Positions 42,809 through 54,428 are shown, counted from the first letter of the stretch. The stretch is 56,063 bases of DNA from JAVBRU01 sp031547595 (GCA_031547595.1 JAVBRU010000088.1:1-56063), one strand, 5' to 3'. Notes: generated by a model from the letters alone, not told the origin. Translations and numbers: made by a program.

Positions 42809-43786
42809 GTGAGCAACGGCCTGATGATTGGCGTTGATGGAGGCGGTACGCACACCGTGGCTGTCGCCTCCCGAAAAGACGGCACGATTATTGCCACCTC
42901 GCGCGGCCAGGGCATCAACTATCACAACATCGGCATGGACTGCGCCCGGCGCAACCTGCACCAGGTCGTCACATCGCTGATGGCCAGGTGCGACAACCAA
43001 GGGTATGATGTATTATCCATCGGCATGTCCGCACTGGACGAGGCGGCAGACAAAGGCACCGTCCAGGCCTTTGCCGGGGATATGTTTGATGCAGGCAAAA
43101 TTGATATGCAATCCGATGCATACACGGCGCTGATGGGCTTCACCCTGGGCAAGCCCGGAATGATCGTGATCTGCGGCACGGGCTCGATCCTGCTGATGCT
43201 GGACGAGCACGGCCGCCAGCATGTGCGCGGCGGCTGGGGGCATATCCTGGGCGACACGTGCAGCTCCTACACCCTGGCGGTGGAAGGGCTTCGTGCCGTG
43301 ATTGATTACTGGGAAGGCCGGGGCGAATACACCGCGCTCATTCAAGCCGCCACCGATTATTTTGGCATTTCCTGCCCCCGCGATTTGATCAACCACGTAT
43401 ACAACCCCGGCGCATCCACCGATCAGTTAGCGCAGTTTGCACGCATCGTGCTGCAGCATAACACGGCAGGGGACGCCGTGGCGCAGGGCATTGTGGCGCG
43501 AAACGTGATGTTTATGGCCAAGGAAGCGGCTGCGATGATTGCGCAGTGCCCCAAGGCCAACCGCGTCGGGTTGTATGGCGGCGTTTTCTACCACAATCCC
43601 GATGTGCGCGTGCTGTTTGAGAATAGCCTGCGCCCCCTGTGCCCCGCCGCGCAGGTAGACAGCCTGAGTTACCCGCCAGAGCTTGGCGCGCTCATCCACT
43701 GCTTCCTCAAGCAAGGCACCCTGAACGACGATGTTTTGCAGAACCTGCAAAAATCCTATATGCAGATGAGAGGTACATGCGCATGA
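42809..43786 (+). CDS. BadF/BadG/BcrA-family kinase, N-acetylglucosamine kinase type
   Basis: This 325-residue ASKHA-fold kinase has the phosphate-1 motif GVDGGGTHT at the N-terminus, CGTGSILL, and GGWGHILGDTCSSYTLAVEGL, as in mammalian-type GlcNAc kinases. Its probable job is phosphorylating the amino sugar released by the GH20 enzyme. The GTG at 42809 is used: AAGGGG precedes it and the domain begins at once, while the ATG at 42728 overlaps the promoter. The stop overlaps the next start (ATGA). Confidence 0.87.
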   Translation: MSNGLMIGVDGGGTHTVAVASRKDGTIIATSRGQGINYHNIGMDCARRNLHQVVTSLMARCDNQGYDVLSIGMSALDEAADKGTVQAFAGDMFDAGKIDMQSDAYTALMGFTLGKPGMIVICGTGSILLMLDEHGRQHVRGGWGHILGDTCSSYTLAVEGLRAVIDYWEGRGEYTALIQAATDYFGISCPRDLINHVYNPGASTDQLAQFARIVLQHNTAGDAVAQGIVARNVMFMAKEAAAMIAQCPKANRVGLYGGVFYHNPDVRVLFENSLRPLCPAAQVDSLSYPPELGALIHCFLKQGTLNDDVLQNLQKSYMQMRGTCA

Positions 43787-44505
43787 CAGCCGCAGAAAAA
43801 TACCTGCAAGCAGCGCAAAACCTGCTGGCCGCCGCCGCGCAGTCCCAGGCGGACGCGCTGGAGCAGGCGGCGCAGCGCATTGCGCAGGCGCTTACACAAG
43901 GGGGCAAGCTATACACCTTTGGCACCGGCCACGGGCACCTTCTGGCGCTCGAGATTTTCTACCGCGCGGGCGGCATGGCGCCGGTGTGCCCCATCCTGGA
44001 CGACCGGCTGATGCTGCACATTTCCGCCAGCCAGAGCACCGCCTGGGAGCGGGACGACAGCCTGGCCGAGGCGCTGTTCACCAAATACCCCGTCACCAAA
44101 AACGATGTACTGCTGTGCATCTCCAACTCCGGCCGCAACGCCGTGCCGGTGGAGCTTGCGCTGCTGTTTCAGGCGCGGGGCGCGTATGTGATCGCGCTCA
44201 CTTCCCTCCGGCACACAAAGGCCGTCACGCCCCGCAATGCCACGGGCAAGCGCCTGTTTGAGGTGGCAGACCTCGTCCTTGACAACTGCGGCGTGCTGGG
44301 CGATGCCATTTTGGAAACCGCAAAGGACAGCATGGTCGGCCCTACCTCCACGGTGGTGGGCGCAGCGCTGCTGCAGGCCATCATTTGCCGCGTGCAGGAG
44401 CTCGCGCCCGATGTGGACTTCTTTTGCTCCAGCAATGTGGACGGCGGCGATGCCATCAACGAAAAGCTCATACAAAAATACGGCAGCGAAATACCCTGCC
44501 TGTAA
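43783..44505 (+). CDS. SIS-domain sugar isomerase-like protein (UPF0309 type)
   Basis: This 240-residue protein has a single sugar-isomerase domain. The phosphosugar-binding features are LYTFGTGHGHLLALEIFYRAGG and LLCISNSGRNAVPVELA. It resembles the UPF0309 group related to phosphoheptose isomerase and MurNAc-6-P etherase; the exact reaction is unknown. Translation is coupled to the kinase gene by ATGA. Context suggests it acts on the phosphorylated amino sugar. Confidence 0.82.
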   Translation: MTAAEKYLQAAQNLLAAAAQSQADALEQAAQRIAQALTQGGKLYTFGTGHGHLLALEIFYRAGGMAPVCPILDDRLMLHISASQSTAWERDDSLAEALFTKYPVTKNDVLLCISNSGRNAVPVELALLFQARGAYVIALTSLRHTKAVTPRNATGKRLFEVADLVLDNCGVLGDAILETAKDSMVGPTSTVVGAALLQAIICRVQELAPDVDFFCSSNVDGGDAINEKLIQKYGSEIPCL

Positions 44506-44517
44506 CGGGAGAGGCTT

Positions 44518-45738
44518 ATGCATATCGGCCTTGGAAAAGCCCTGCTGACCCCGCCCCTTGGCGTGGAGCTGGCCGGGTATGGCTATTATCTGGAGCGCCG
44601 CGCCACTCATGTGACGGACGATCTGTTTGCACGCGCGCTCTACATTCAGCAGGAGGATTCCTGCTATTTTTTAATTTCCTGCGATGTGCTAGGACTAAAT
44701 TTTACAATTATCGAACAAGTTCGTCAACATTTGCAGGAGAATTACCAATGTCCGCAGAATCATACATTGATTGTCAGCATTCACACCCACAGCGGCCCTG
44801 CCCTCAAGTATCACGAGGGCTGCGGTGAGGTGAATGATGCCTATGTGGCCACCGTTGCGCAGCGTCTGATAGCTGCGGCTGATGCCGCCGCCCTCGATGC
44901 CGCGCCCGTGCGCACGATATCCCGCGTCTGCCAGCCCATTGCACCGGGGCATGCGTACAACCGTGCCTGTGCCGAAGGGCCTGTAGACCCGCTGGTGCGC
45001 GGCCTGATGATTCACCGCGAAAGCAAAAGGTGTATTGCGCTGGTCTCTTATGCCTGCCATGCGGTCTCCCGCGGGCGTGTCAGTGGTATATCTGCCGACT
45101 ATCCCGGCCAAGTGGTGCACATTTTGGAGTCTCAGCACTATATGGATGCGATGTACATCAACGGCCTGTGCGGCGATATCGATCCCGTGCACCTCCCTGA
45201 CAGGGACAGCGTGATGCGCTCCTTTGCCGCCGCCATTGTGGACGCGTTCCTGTGTTCATCCGTCCCCTGCCCGCTCACTGTCTCCGCACGCCGCATCAGC
45301 TACGACCTGCGCCTCACGCCCGTCACTCTGCAGGATATCCACGATGCTGCGAACAATGCTGAGCAAAAGAACGGCACCGGCACCCCTGCCGCGCACGTGG
45401 CGCGGGTGTGGGAGCGGGAGATGACAGAGAAGTTTGACCGCCTTGCTACCGTGGAGCCGATCACCGTCGGCTGCCTGACCCTTGGCGGCCAGCGCATCAT
45501 TGCGCTGCCCTTTGAGGGTTTCACCCAGATTGGCGTCATCCTGCGCGGCATTTTACAGGATGAAAGCGCCATCGTGCTGGGCTGCGCAGAGGAGCTGTTG
45601 GGCTATCTGCCCACCAAGGATGACATCGCCCGGGGCGCGTACGCCGCGCTGGAATCCACATTTTTGTATAAACGCCTGCCCGCTATGCCAGGAGAAGCAG
45701 AACGATTGGGTGAGGTACTCGGTGCCGCCCTGATGTAA
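44518..45738 (+). CDS. Neutral/alkaline ceramidase-like hydrolase domain protein
   Basis: This 406-residue protein matches the N-terminal domain of neutral ceramidases: IGLGKALLTPPLGVELAGYG at the start, VSIHTHSGP with zinc-ligand histidines, CHAVS followed by ISADYPG, and NGLCGDIDP. In true ceramidases the last motif is GDVSP, with the serine or zinc-site chemistry needed for amide cleavage; here it is GDIDP. No signal peptide is seen, so it is cytoplasmic. It starts 12 bases after the SIS gene. An amide or ester hydrolase for an imported metabolite is likely, but ceramide as substrate is not. Confidence 0.78.
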   Translation: MHIGLGKALLTPPLGVELAGYGYYLERRATHVTDDLFARALYIQQEDSCYFLISCDVLGLNFTIIEQVRQHLQENYQCPQNHTLIVSIHTHSGPALKYHEGCGEVNDAYVATVAQRLIAAADAAALDAAPVRTISRVCQPIAPGHAYNRACAEGPVDPLVRGLMIHRESKRCIALVSYACHAVSRGRVSGISADYPGQVVHILESQHYMDAMYINGLCGDIDPVHLPDRDSVMRSFAAAIVDAFLCSSVPCPLTVSARRISYDLRLTPVTLQDIHDAANNAEQKNGTGTPAAHVARVWEREMTEKFDRLATVEPITVGCLTLGGQRIIALPFEGFTQIGVILRGILQDESAIVLGCAEELLGYLPTKDDIARGAYAALESTFLYKRLPAMPGEAERLGEVLGAALM

Positions 45739-45751
45739 AGGATGTTATGCC

Positions 45752-46924
45752 ATGAAGGCCATTGACCAAGGCAGTATTCGCCAACAGAATATCAGCCGCA
45801 TGTGGGAGCTGTTTGTCAGCCACCCCTTCATCACCCGTCAGGAGCTGGCGGACGGCTCTGGCCTCAGCCTCATGACGGTGACCAACCTTGTGGATCACCT
45901 GAACCGCTATGGCGTGCTGGATTTTGCCGCGCCGCGAGAGGAATCGGCCACCGGACGCAAAAGTGCGGGCCGCAAGGCAGATCATATTTCGCTATCCAAC
46001 ACACGGCACATGTGGCTGGTGCTGGATTTGACGGACGAGCATTTCCGCTTTTCCGCGCTCACCCTCACCCTCAGCAGCCTGCCCAGCGGTGCTCCCTGGC
46101 AATACGACACCATGGCGGACTACGCCGCCAACCTGCGCAGCTTCTTGCGCATGGTACGCCGGCATCTGGATACCGCATTGCAGGGCTTTGACGTGCTGGG
46201 CGTGGCCATTGTCACCCCCGGCCCCTATGATGTGCGCTTTGATACCGTGATCAACAAGCGCGTGCCCGCCCTCAACACCTTGCATATCAAGCAGCTGGTG
46301 CGTGAGGAGCTTGGCCCATACGAGTATTATGTGGATGAAGACGTCAAGTTTGCCGTGCGCGCTTATTTACCTCAGGCAGCGCTGCTGGGCAGCGATGTGC
46401 TTTATTATGTCTACATCGGCGAGGGCGTGGGCGGCGCCATCATCCATGACGGCAATGTGCTGCGCGGCCTCAACGCCGCCGCCGGGGACATTGGCCAGCT
46501 CATCACCCGAGATGGCAGTAGCTACGAAACCAAGCTGTCCCTTCGCGCCTTTGCGCAGATGCTGAACATCACCGCCAACCAGAATGTCAGCGAAGACGCC
46601 CTGCTCACCTACATCAATGCCCTGGCCGAAAGTGCGCCGGAGCGCTATATCCAGGCGCTGCATATGGCAGCCGATACCCTGGCGCATATGCTGCACACCG
46701 CGCAGTGGTTGCTTGACCCCGCGCAGGTCATCATCGATTGCCGCTATGCCCTGCCCTTTGAGGCGGACTTTATCGCCCGCACACAGGATGCCCTGGCCAC
46801 ATTGCTGGCAGGCTCGCTCAAAAAGCAGCCGCTCATCACCCCTGCCGCGCAGGATATGCGCAGCGTGATCTATGGCGCGGCACAAGTGCTCAGCCGTGGC
46901 TGGATCCAACGGATCGTTACCTAA
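45752..46924 (+). CDS. ROK-family transcriptional regulator, degenerate sugar site
   Basis: This 390-residue protein has an N-terminal winged HTH (about 10-60, with RQELADGSGLSLMTVTNLVDHL) and a C-terminal ROK domain. In the ROK part the usual GEIGH motif reads GDIGQ, and the zinc-binding CxCGxxGC motif is absent. Sugar or phosphate binding is therefore probably altered. It is the fifth gene of the hexosamine cluster (starting 13 bases after the hydrolase gene) and is probably its repressor. AAAGGA precedes the ATG. Confidence 0.85.
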   Translation: MKAIDQGSIRQQNISRMWELFVSHPFITRQELADGSGLSLMTVTNLVDHLNRYGVLDFAAPREESATGRKSAGRKADHISLSNTRHMWLVLDLTDEHFRFSALTLTLSSLPSGAPWQYDTMADYAANLRSFLRMVRRHLDTALQGFDVLGVAIVTPGPYDVRFDTVINKRVPALNTLHIKQLVREELGPYEYYVDEDVKFAVRAYLPQAALLGSDVLYYVYIGEGVGGAIIHDGNVLRGLNAAAGDIGQLITRDGSSYETKLSLRAFAQMLNITANQNVSEDALLTYINALAESAPERYIQALHMAADTLAHMLHTAQWLLDPAQVIIDCRYALPFEADFIARTQDALATLLAGSLKKQPLITPAAQDMRSVIYGAAQVLSRGWIQRIVT

Positions 46925-46954
46925 ATTTTCTATGATAAAGGAGTATCTTCCCCC

Positions 46955-47218
46955 ATGTCTGAACTTTTTGAAGCCCTCATGGTGATCAGCTTTGGTATCT
47001 CCTGGCCCCTTTCCATCTATAAGTCCTGGAAATCCCGCTCCACCAAGGGCAAAAGCCTGCTGTTCATGGCCTTTATCGTATTTGGCTACCTGTGCGGCAT
47101 TACATCGAAAATCTTGGCGGATAAGATCACCTATGTGTTCTTCTTCTATATTCTCAACGCCGTAATGGTGAGCTGCGATATCGCGCTGTATCTGCGCAAC
47201 AAGCGCATGGGCGGCTGA
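46955..47218 (+). CDS. Small PQ-loop/SemiSWEET-like membrane protein (87 aa)
   Basis: This 87-residue protein has three hydrophobic helices. The segment FGISWPLSIYKSWKSRSTKGKSL resembles the PQ-loop region of SemiSWEET half-transporters, which form dimeric sugar channels. The Pro-Gln is replaced by Pro-Leu, so transport is not certain. AAAGGAG lies upstream. It follows the ROK gene by 30 bases and probably ends the operon. Directly after its stop codon the second non-coding island begins. Confidence 0.7.
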   Translation: MSELFEALMVISFGISWPLSIYKSWKSRSTKGKSLLFMAFIVFGYLCGITSKILADKITYVFFFYILNAVMVSCDIALYLRNKRMGG

Positions 47219-47227
47219 CGGGAGGAC

Positions 47228-47292
47228 GAAGGAACGCTGTGATTGACCTCTGGAATGCAAGCATTCCACGGCCATCACAGCGTTTTTCCTTC
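47228..47292 (-). repeat. Structured repeat, inverted hairpin copy B (probable bidirectional terminator)
   Basis: AACGCTGTGAT (47233-47243) pairs perfectly with ATCACAGCGTT (47274-47284), and GAAGGAA/TTCCTTC extends the stem. The apex is GGAATGCAAGCATTCC (47252-47267). TTTTT follows on the plus strand. Read on the minus strand it has the same GTGGAATGCTTGCATTCC core as copies A and C. Confidence 0.7.
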
Positions 47293-47466
47293 TATCCGCG
47301 ATGCGGTTGGCCAGTGGCTTAGTGCCACTGCCCGCACATCCGCATCTTCGTGTTCTATAAATACAAGTATTAACCCCTCGAGCTCCTGGCGGACTTCTTC
47401 TGCTGTGGTATTATTTCGAATCGCAATCATTTTAATAAGATATGCATAATCTTTTGATTCACTCAT
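47275..47466 (-). CDS. Small hypothetical protein (63 aa)
   Basis: This is a 63-residue frame with a good ribosome binding site (AGGTGAG, five bases before ATG). The predicted protein is helical and acidic in its first two thirds (YLIKMIAIRNNTTAEEVRQELEGLI), resembling small Spo0A-C-terminal-like or DUF-type proteins of clostridia; the resemblance is weak. The last codons and the stop lie inside the hairpin copy B, so the C-terminus may be determined by repeat sequence. It could be a passenger of the island. Confidence 0.5.
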   Translation of the reverse strand: MSESKDYAYLIKMIAIRNNTTAEEVRQELEGLILVFIEHEDADVRAVALSHWPTASRIEGKTL

Positions 47467-47600
47467 TGTATCTCACCTACACATTATGGCGACAGGAAAT
47501 TATGACGTACAAGTAAGTTTCCCGTTTGGGCGGGAAATGCTTCATAGCAAACGCATGTTTACTATATTGCGGACGGTTTCATGGCTTCCTTTGCGCCATT

Positions 47601-47793
47601 TGTGTGCGTGCGCCGTGCTGGCACGGCGGTTCACCAGCCTTCGCCGGGGAACAGAAGAAAGCCCTTTCGGACGGGGGAATGCTTGCATTCCAACCGACTG
47701 AAAGGGCTTTCTTCGTACAACGCGCACAATCACGCAATCCTCATCAAAGGATACAAAGGCCGATGTGCAGGAAACTGGTCTCCTGCCGAGGGG
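47601..47793 (+). repeat. Structured repeat unit, copy C
   Basis: Same organisation and orientation as copy A (15352-15529). It has an additional hairpin CGCCGTGC-TG-GCACGGCG at the left (47611-47628). The variable outer stem is GAAGAAAGCCCTTTC (47654-47668) with GAAAGGGCTTTCTTC (47700-47714), and the apex is GGAATGCTTGCATTCC (47676-47691). The right block ACAATCACGCAATCCTCATC...GGTCTCCTGCCGAGGGG is nearly identical to copy A. Confidence 0.7.
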
Positions 47794-47835
47794 GTACGGG
47801 GGGCGAGTAGCCCACCGCGTTCTCCCCCCCTCGCG

Positions 47836-50463
47836 TCACTCGCTGCGCAGCGCGACCACAGGGTCCTTCTTGGCGGCAATCTTGGCAGGGATCAGCCCCG
47901 CAATGAACGTAAGCAGCATAGAGATCAGGATCAATATCACCGCGCCTGCCCACGGCAGTGCCGCGATATTGACAAGGCCGGTCAGGGATGTAATCACCAC
48001 ATTGACCAGCAGCACCAGCAGCAGGGTGACGCCAATGCCAATCGCACCTGCAGTAAAGCCCATGATGATGGTCTCGGCATTAAACACGCGGGAGATATCC
48101 TTCTTGGACGCACCGATAGCACGCAGGATACCAATTTCCTTGGTACGCTCCAGCACGGAGATATAGGTGATAATCCCAATCATGATGGAGGACACCACCA
48201 GCGAGATGGCCACAAAGGCAATCAGCACATAGCTGATTGCATTAATGATGGTGGTGATGGAGGACAGGAGCAAGCCGATATAGTCGGTATAGCGGATTTG
48301 ATCCACCGCGCTTGCCTGCGCGTTGTAGGCATCAATGATTGCGCTGATGGCTTCCTTGGCATCAAAATCCACAGGATACAGATAGATCGCGCTGGGGTTG
48401 CTCATATCTGCTACGCCCAGCTTGGTCAGGTTTTCATCATAGGTAGCGGTACTGGCTGTGGCCTTGGGCGCATATTTTTCCATCATTGCGGCAATCTGCT
48501 CTTCTGTCATAGACGCCATCATGGCCTGCTGCTGCTCGGTGAGCAGGCTCATGTCAAAGGCGGGCATCTGCACAGGTGCTTGCTCGCCGCTGCCAAAGGG
48601 CAGGCCGGTAAAAACATCCACATCGGGGTTATCCATCTGCGCCTTGACGATCTCGCTGCCATTGACCTGCGAAAGCAGATACTCGGTCAGCCCCTTGGTG
48701 TAGCCCACCGCGCCGCTGACGGATTGTGCTGCGGCCTTGTCGCTGGGGCGCAGTATGCCAACAACCTTGATTTGCGTGGCATTTTCCAGCTGCTGGGCGA
48801 TGTATGCATCGTCGTCGGTGTGGTCAATCCAGCCCTTTTCGGTCTTTTCGTAATAATCGGTATTGACCATCAGGCGGAAGCTGAGGTTCATCAGATCCTC
48901 ATAGGAATAGCTGGTGCGCTCGGAAGTGACCTCCTTGCCGGTCATCAGGTCGGTGAACATACGGCTCAGGTCGGCAGGGTCCTTGAGGCCCAGGCTGTAC
49001 AGCGACATATCCGTCAGGATATTGTTGCTGGTCACGATGATGACGACCTCGTCATAATTCTCGGGCATGCGGCCGGCCAGCACGTCATACTGAGCGCTGA
49101 GCAGATCTTTGTTGTCGATCATTTCCTCCCACACGTTCATCTGCCCCATGCCTCCGGACATCAGCCCGCTGGAGGTGTACATGCTCATCATATCGCTGTT
49201 CACGCCGCTGGCTGCGCCCATGGACTCCATGATATTGGAGGGATTGACCTGCACAATGCCATAGGGCGTGTCAACGTTATAGATGTTCATGGGTGTGGAA
49301 TAGCTGTAGCGGATGCCGCTGACCAGCTCATTAATGTTGGTCACGCCGCTTTCCAGATACGCCTTGAACGCCTTCAGGTTGTTATCGGTCACTTCGCTCA
49401 TGATGGTGGACAGCACGCGCCCCATCACGTCGGCAGAATATACACGATTTGGATCGCGGCTGGCGCGTTCCTGCACCCATTCTTCATTGGCATCGGGGGT
49501 CATGTCCATCAAGCCGCCCAAGTCCATGGCGGTTTTCTGGATTGCCAGAGGGTAGGTGGACAGCGTGTCGGTCTCCACGCGGTGGATATAATTTGTCATG
49601 CCGCTGGACAGCGACAAAATCAGCGCGATGCCAATGATGCCGATGCTGCCCGCAAAGGCGGTCATGAACGTACGGGTTTTCTTGGTCAGCAGGTTATTGA
49701 GGCTGAGGGACAGCGCGGTCTTGTGGGACAGCGAAGGCTTTTTGGCCCGCTGCTCCTTGCGCGGCGTCGCTTTCAGCTCGGCCTCGGTGCAAGGGTTGCT
49801 GTCGCTGGTCACCAGGCCGTCCAGCACTTTGATGATGCGGGTGGCGTAGGTATCGGCAAGGTCAGGGTTGTGGGTGACCATGATGATCAGACGCTCTTTG
49901 GAAATTTCTTTGAGGATCTCCATGATCTGCACGCTGGTTTCACTGTCCAGTGCGCCGGTCGGCTCGTCTGCCAGCAGAATATCAGGGTTATTGACCAGCG
50001 CACGCGCAATGGCCACGCGCTGCATCTGCCCGCCGGACATTTCGGTGGGCTTCTTTTTCAGTTGATCGTGCAGGCCCACTTGTTCCAGTGCGTCAATTGC
50101 GCGCTTGCGGCGCTCCTGCTTGCTAACACCGGACAGCGTCATGGCCAGCTCCACATTACTGAGCACGGATTGGTGCGGAATCAGGTTATAATTTTGGAAC
50201 ACAAAGCCCACGGACTGGTTGCGGTAGGCATCCCAATCGCTGTCTCGGAACTGCTTTGTGCTTTTGCCGTTGATCTGCAAATCGCCGGTGGTGTATTGAT
50301 CCAGGCCGCCAATGAGGTTGAGCAGCGTGGTCTTTCCACAGCCGGAGGGGCCGAGGATAGCCACAAACTCGCTGCTGCGAAACGCGATATCAATCCCGCG
50401 CAGCGCCTCCACATGGGTCGTGCCTGCCCGGTAGTCCTTGGTGATTCCCTTTAATACCAGCAT
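47836..50463 (-). CDS. MacB-like ABC transporter, ATPase and permease in one chain
   Basis: This 875-residue exporter-type protein starts with an ATPase domain (residues 1-235: Walker A GPSGCGKTT, signature SGGQMQRVAIARAL, Walker B LLADEPTGALD). A transmembrane helix follows (about 265-290). A large extracellular domain of some 440 residues comes next, unusually rich in Met, Ser and Gly (for example a SGGMGQMNVWEEM segment). Three C-terminal helices complete an FtsX/MacB permease fold. Likely roles are export of a peptide or lipid, or transmission of an envelope signal. It begins 100 bases after the MATE gene's stop and has its own AT-rich upstream region. Confidence 0.92.
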   Translation of the reverse strand: MLVLKGITKDYRAGTTHVEALRGIDIAFRSSEFVAILGPSGCGKTTLLNLIGGLDQYTTGDLQINGKSTKQFRDSDWDAYRNQSVGFVFQNYNLIPHQSVLSNVELAMTLSGVSKQERRKRAIDALEQVGLHDQLKKKPTEMSGGQMQRVAIARALVNNPDILLADEPTGALDSETSVQIMEILKEISKERLIIMVTHNPDLADTYATRIIKVLDGLVTSDSNPCTEAELKATPRKEQRAKKPSLSHKTALSLSLNNLLTKKTRTFMTAFAGSIGIIGIALILSLSSGMTNYIHRVETDTLSTYPLAIQKTAMDLGGLMDMTPDANEEWVQERASRDPNRVYSADVMGRVLSTIMSEVTDNNLKAFKAYLESGVTNINELVSGIRYSYSTPMNIYNVDTPYGIVQVNPSNIMESMGAASGVNSDMMSMYTSSGLMSGGMGQMNVWEEMIDNKDLLSAQYDVLAGRMPENYDEVVIIVTSNNILTDMSLYSLGLKDPADLSRMFTDLMTGKEVTSERTSYSYEDLMNLSFRLMVNTDYYEKTEKGWIDHTDDDAYIAQQLENATQIKVVGILRPSDKAAAQSVSGAVGYTKGLTEYLLSQVNGSEIVKAQMDNPDVDVFTGLPFGSGEQAPVQMPAFDMSLLTEQQQAMMASMTEEQIAAMMEKYAPKATASTATYDENLTKLGVADMSNPSAIYLYPVDFDAKEAISAIIDAYNAQASAVDQIRYTDYIGLLLSSITTIINAISYVLIAFVAISLVVSSIMIGIITYISVLERTKEIGILRAIGASKKDISRVFNAETIIMGFTAGAIGIGVTLLLVLLVNVVITSLTGLVNIAALPWAGAVILILISMLLTFIAGLIPAKIAAKKDPVVALRSE

Positions 50464-50563
50464 GTTGCGTTTCTTCCTTCCTTACAATCCAAATGCTTCT
50501 GTATGATAACAGAACATTATAAGCAAATTGTGAACAGAATTGTGGCAGAATTAAGAACGGGCA

Positions 50564-51945
50564 TCAAACCCTGGCCAGCAGCCACTTGCCCTGGCGGAAG
50601 CGGGAGTACATCAGGATGCTGCGCACGCCCAGGTCTGCCACCATCGCCCACCACAGCCCAGCCACGCCCCAGCCAAACACACTATTGAAAAGATAGGCCA
50701 GCACGATGCGCACACCCCACATGGTGGCCAGGGAATACACAAAGGGCATGCGCGTATCCCCCGCGCCGCGCAGCGCGCCGCTGGTCACAATGGTGATGGC
50801 GTTAAAAGGCTGCTCAAACGCACAGATGCGGATCAGCATCGCGCCCACAAGGCGGGCGTCTGCATCCGGGGTCAACAGCGATATCAGGAAGGGTGCGAAC
50901 ACAAACATCAGCGCACCGGAGAGTGTGAGCAGCAACACACACAGCGTAATCGCGCGCTGGCTGCGTTTCTTGGCCCCGGCTGGATCGCCAGCGCCCAGGC
51001 TCTGTCCGGCCAATGCCGTGGCAGCAGCACCAAATCCGAAAGCAGGCATATACCCAAAGCCTTCCACGGTGATGGCCTGCGTATGCGCGGCCAGCTCAAT
51101 TGCGCCAATAGAAGATACCATGCTGGCAAATACGATTTGCCCGAGATTGATGGACGCACGCTCCAGCGCGGTGGGATAACTGACGCGCAGCACGCGCTTT
51201 ACCACGTCTTTGTCAAAGTGCAGATTGCCGCGCAGCTGCAGGCGAAGGCCGCCTTTTTTGCGTATCATGTGCACAATCAGGAAGATGCCGGAGGATGCCA
51301 TTGCCAGCGAACTGGCTGAGGCAGCACCCGCCACCCCCTGCCCAGCGCCCCACATGGTGAAGCTGACACCAAACATCGTCAGCACGCGGGTGGGGTAGAT
51401 CAGCAGGAAGTTCAAAGCAACGTTCATCACATTGGCCAGGATGCTGGCATACATCGGCGTCTTGGCATCGCCCGCGCCGCGCATCATGGCGGACAGCGTC
51501 AGCCCCACATAATAGGGCACAATGCCCAGCGACAGCCAGCGCATATACGCAATGCCATCGGCATGCAGCGCGGCATCCGCCCGCATCACCAGCGGCACAA
51601 GCGGCGCACCCACCAGCATCAGCACCATGATGGCGATGCTGAGCAGCACCGTCATTAAAGTCACCTGACGCACTACATGGTTGGCTTCTTTTTCTTCACC
51701 CGCGCCAACCATGCGTGCTACCAGCGCCACACCGCCCACGCCCAGCGCCTGTATCAGGCCGTTGAGCAGCCACGTGACCGGGGCATTCATGCCCACCGCC
51801 GCCGTGGCCAAGGGACCAAGCGACCCCACCATGGCCGTATCCACCAGCGAAATGCACTGGGTGGCCAGGTTCTCCAGCAGCCCCGGCACCGCCAGACGCA
51901 TGACCTGCTTATCTGTATCGCGGTTCAACCGCATGCTTTGCGCAA

Positions 51946-51949
<4 letters not shown>
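50564..51949 (-). CDS. MATE-family efflux transporter
   Basis: This 461-residue polytopic protein has about twelve helices in two homologous halves. The beginning DKQVMRLAVPGLLENLATQCISLVDTAMVG is characteristic of the MATE family (cation-coupled drug or metabolite export). Its ATG overlaps the stop of the upstream topoisomerase gene (ATGA), so it is translationally coupled to it. Confidence 0.93.
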
Positions 51950-54381
<2,432 letters not shown>

Positions 54382-54428
54382 ATGATAACCTCCAGCAATA
54401 CAAAGGTGAGTGGTTTGTCAAACATATA

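Larger units (their letters stand above)
47217..47835. other. Non-coding island 2 between PQ-loop and ABC exporter genes
   Basis: About 620 bases between two convergent genes. They hold, in order: a degenerate end sequence directly after the stop (TGACGGGAGGACGAAGGAACGCTG, similar to the nrdD-side end at 14829); an inverted hairpin copy (47228-47292); a small minus-strand gene (47275-47466); a short inverted repeat TTTCCCG/CGGGAAA (47518-47537); the repeat unit copy C (47601-47793); and a terminal arm (47801-47834) next to the ABC stop codon. Confidence 0.55.

Noticed and set aside
47581..50454. A 957-residue open frame on the plus strand across the ABC exporter gene
   Set aside because: It is antisense to a strongly supported ABC transporter, has a biased His/Gly/Gln composition and no domain; it is a shadow of GC-rich coding sequence.
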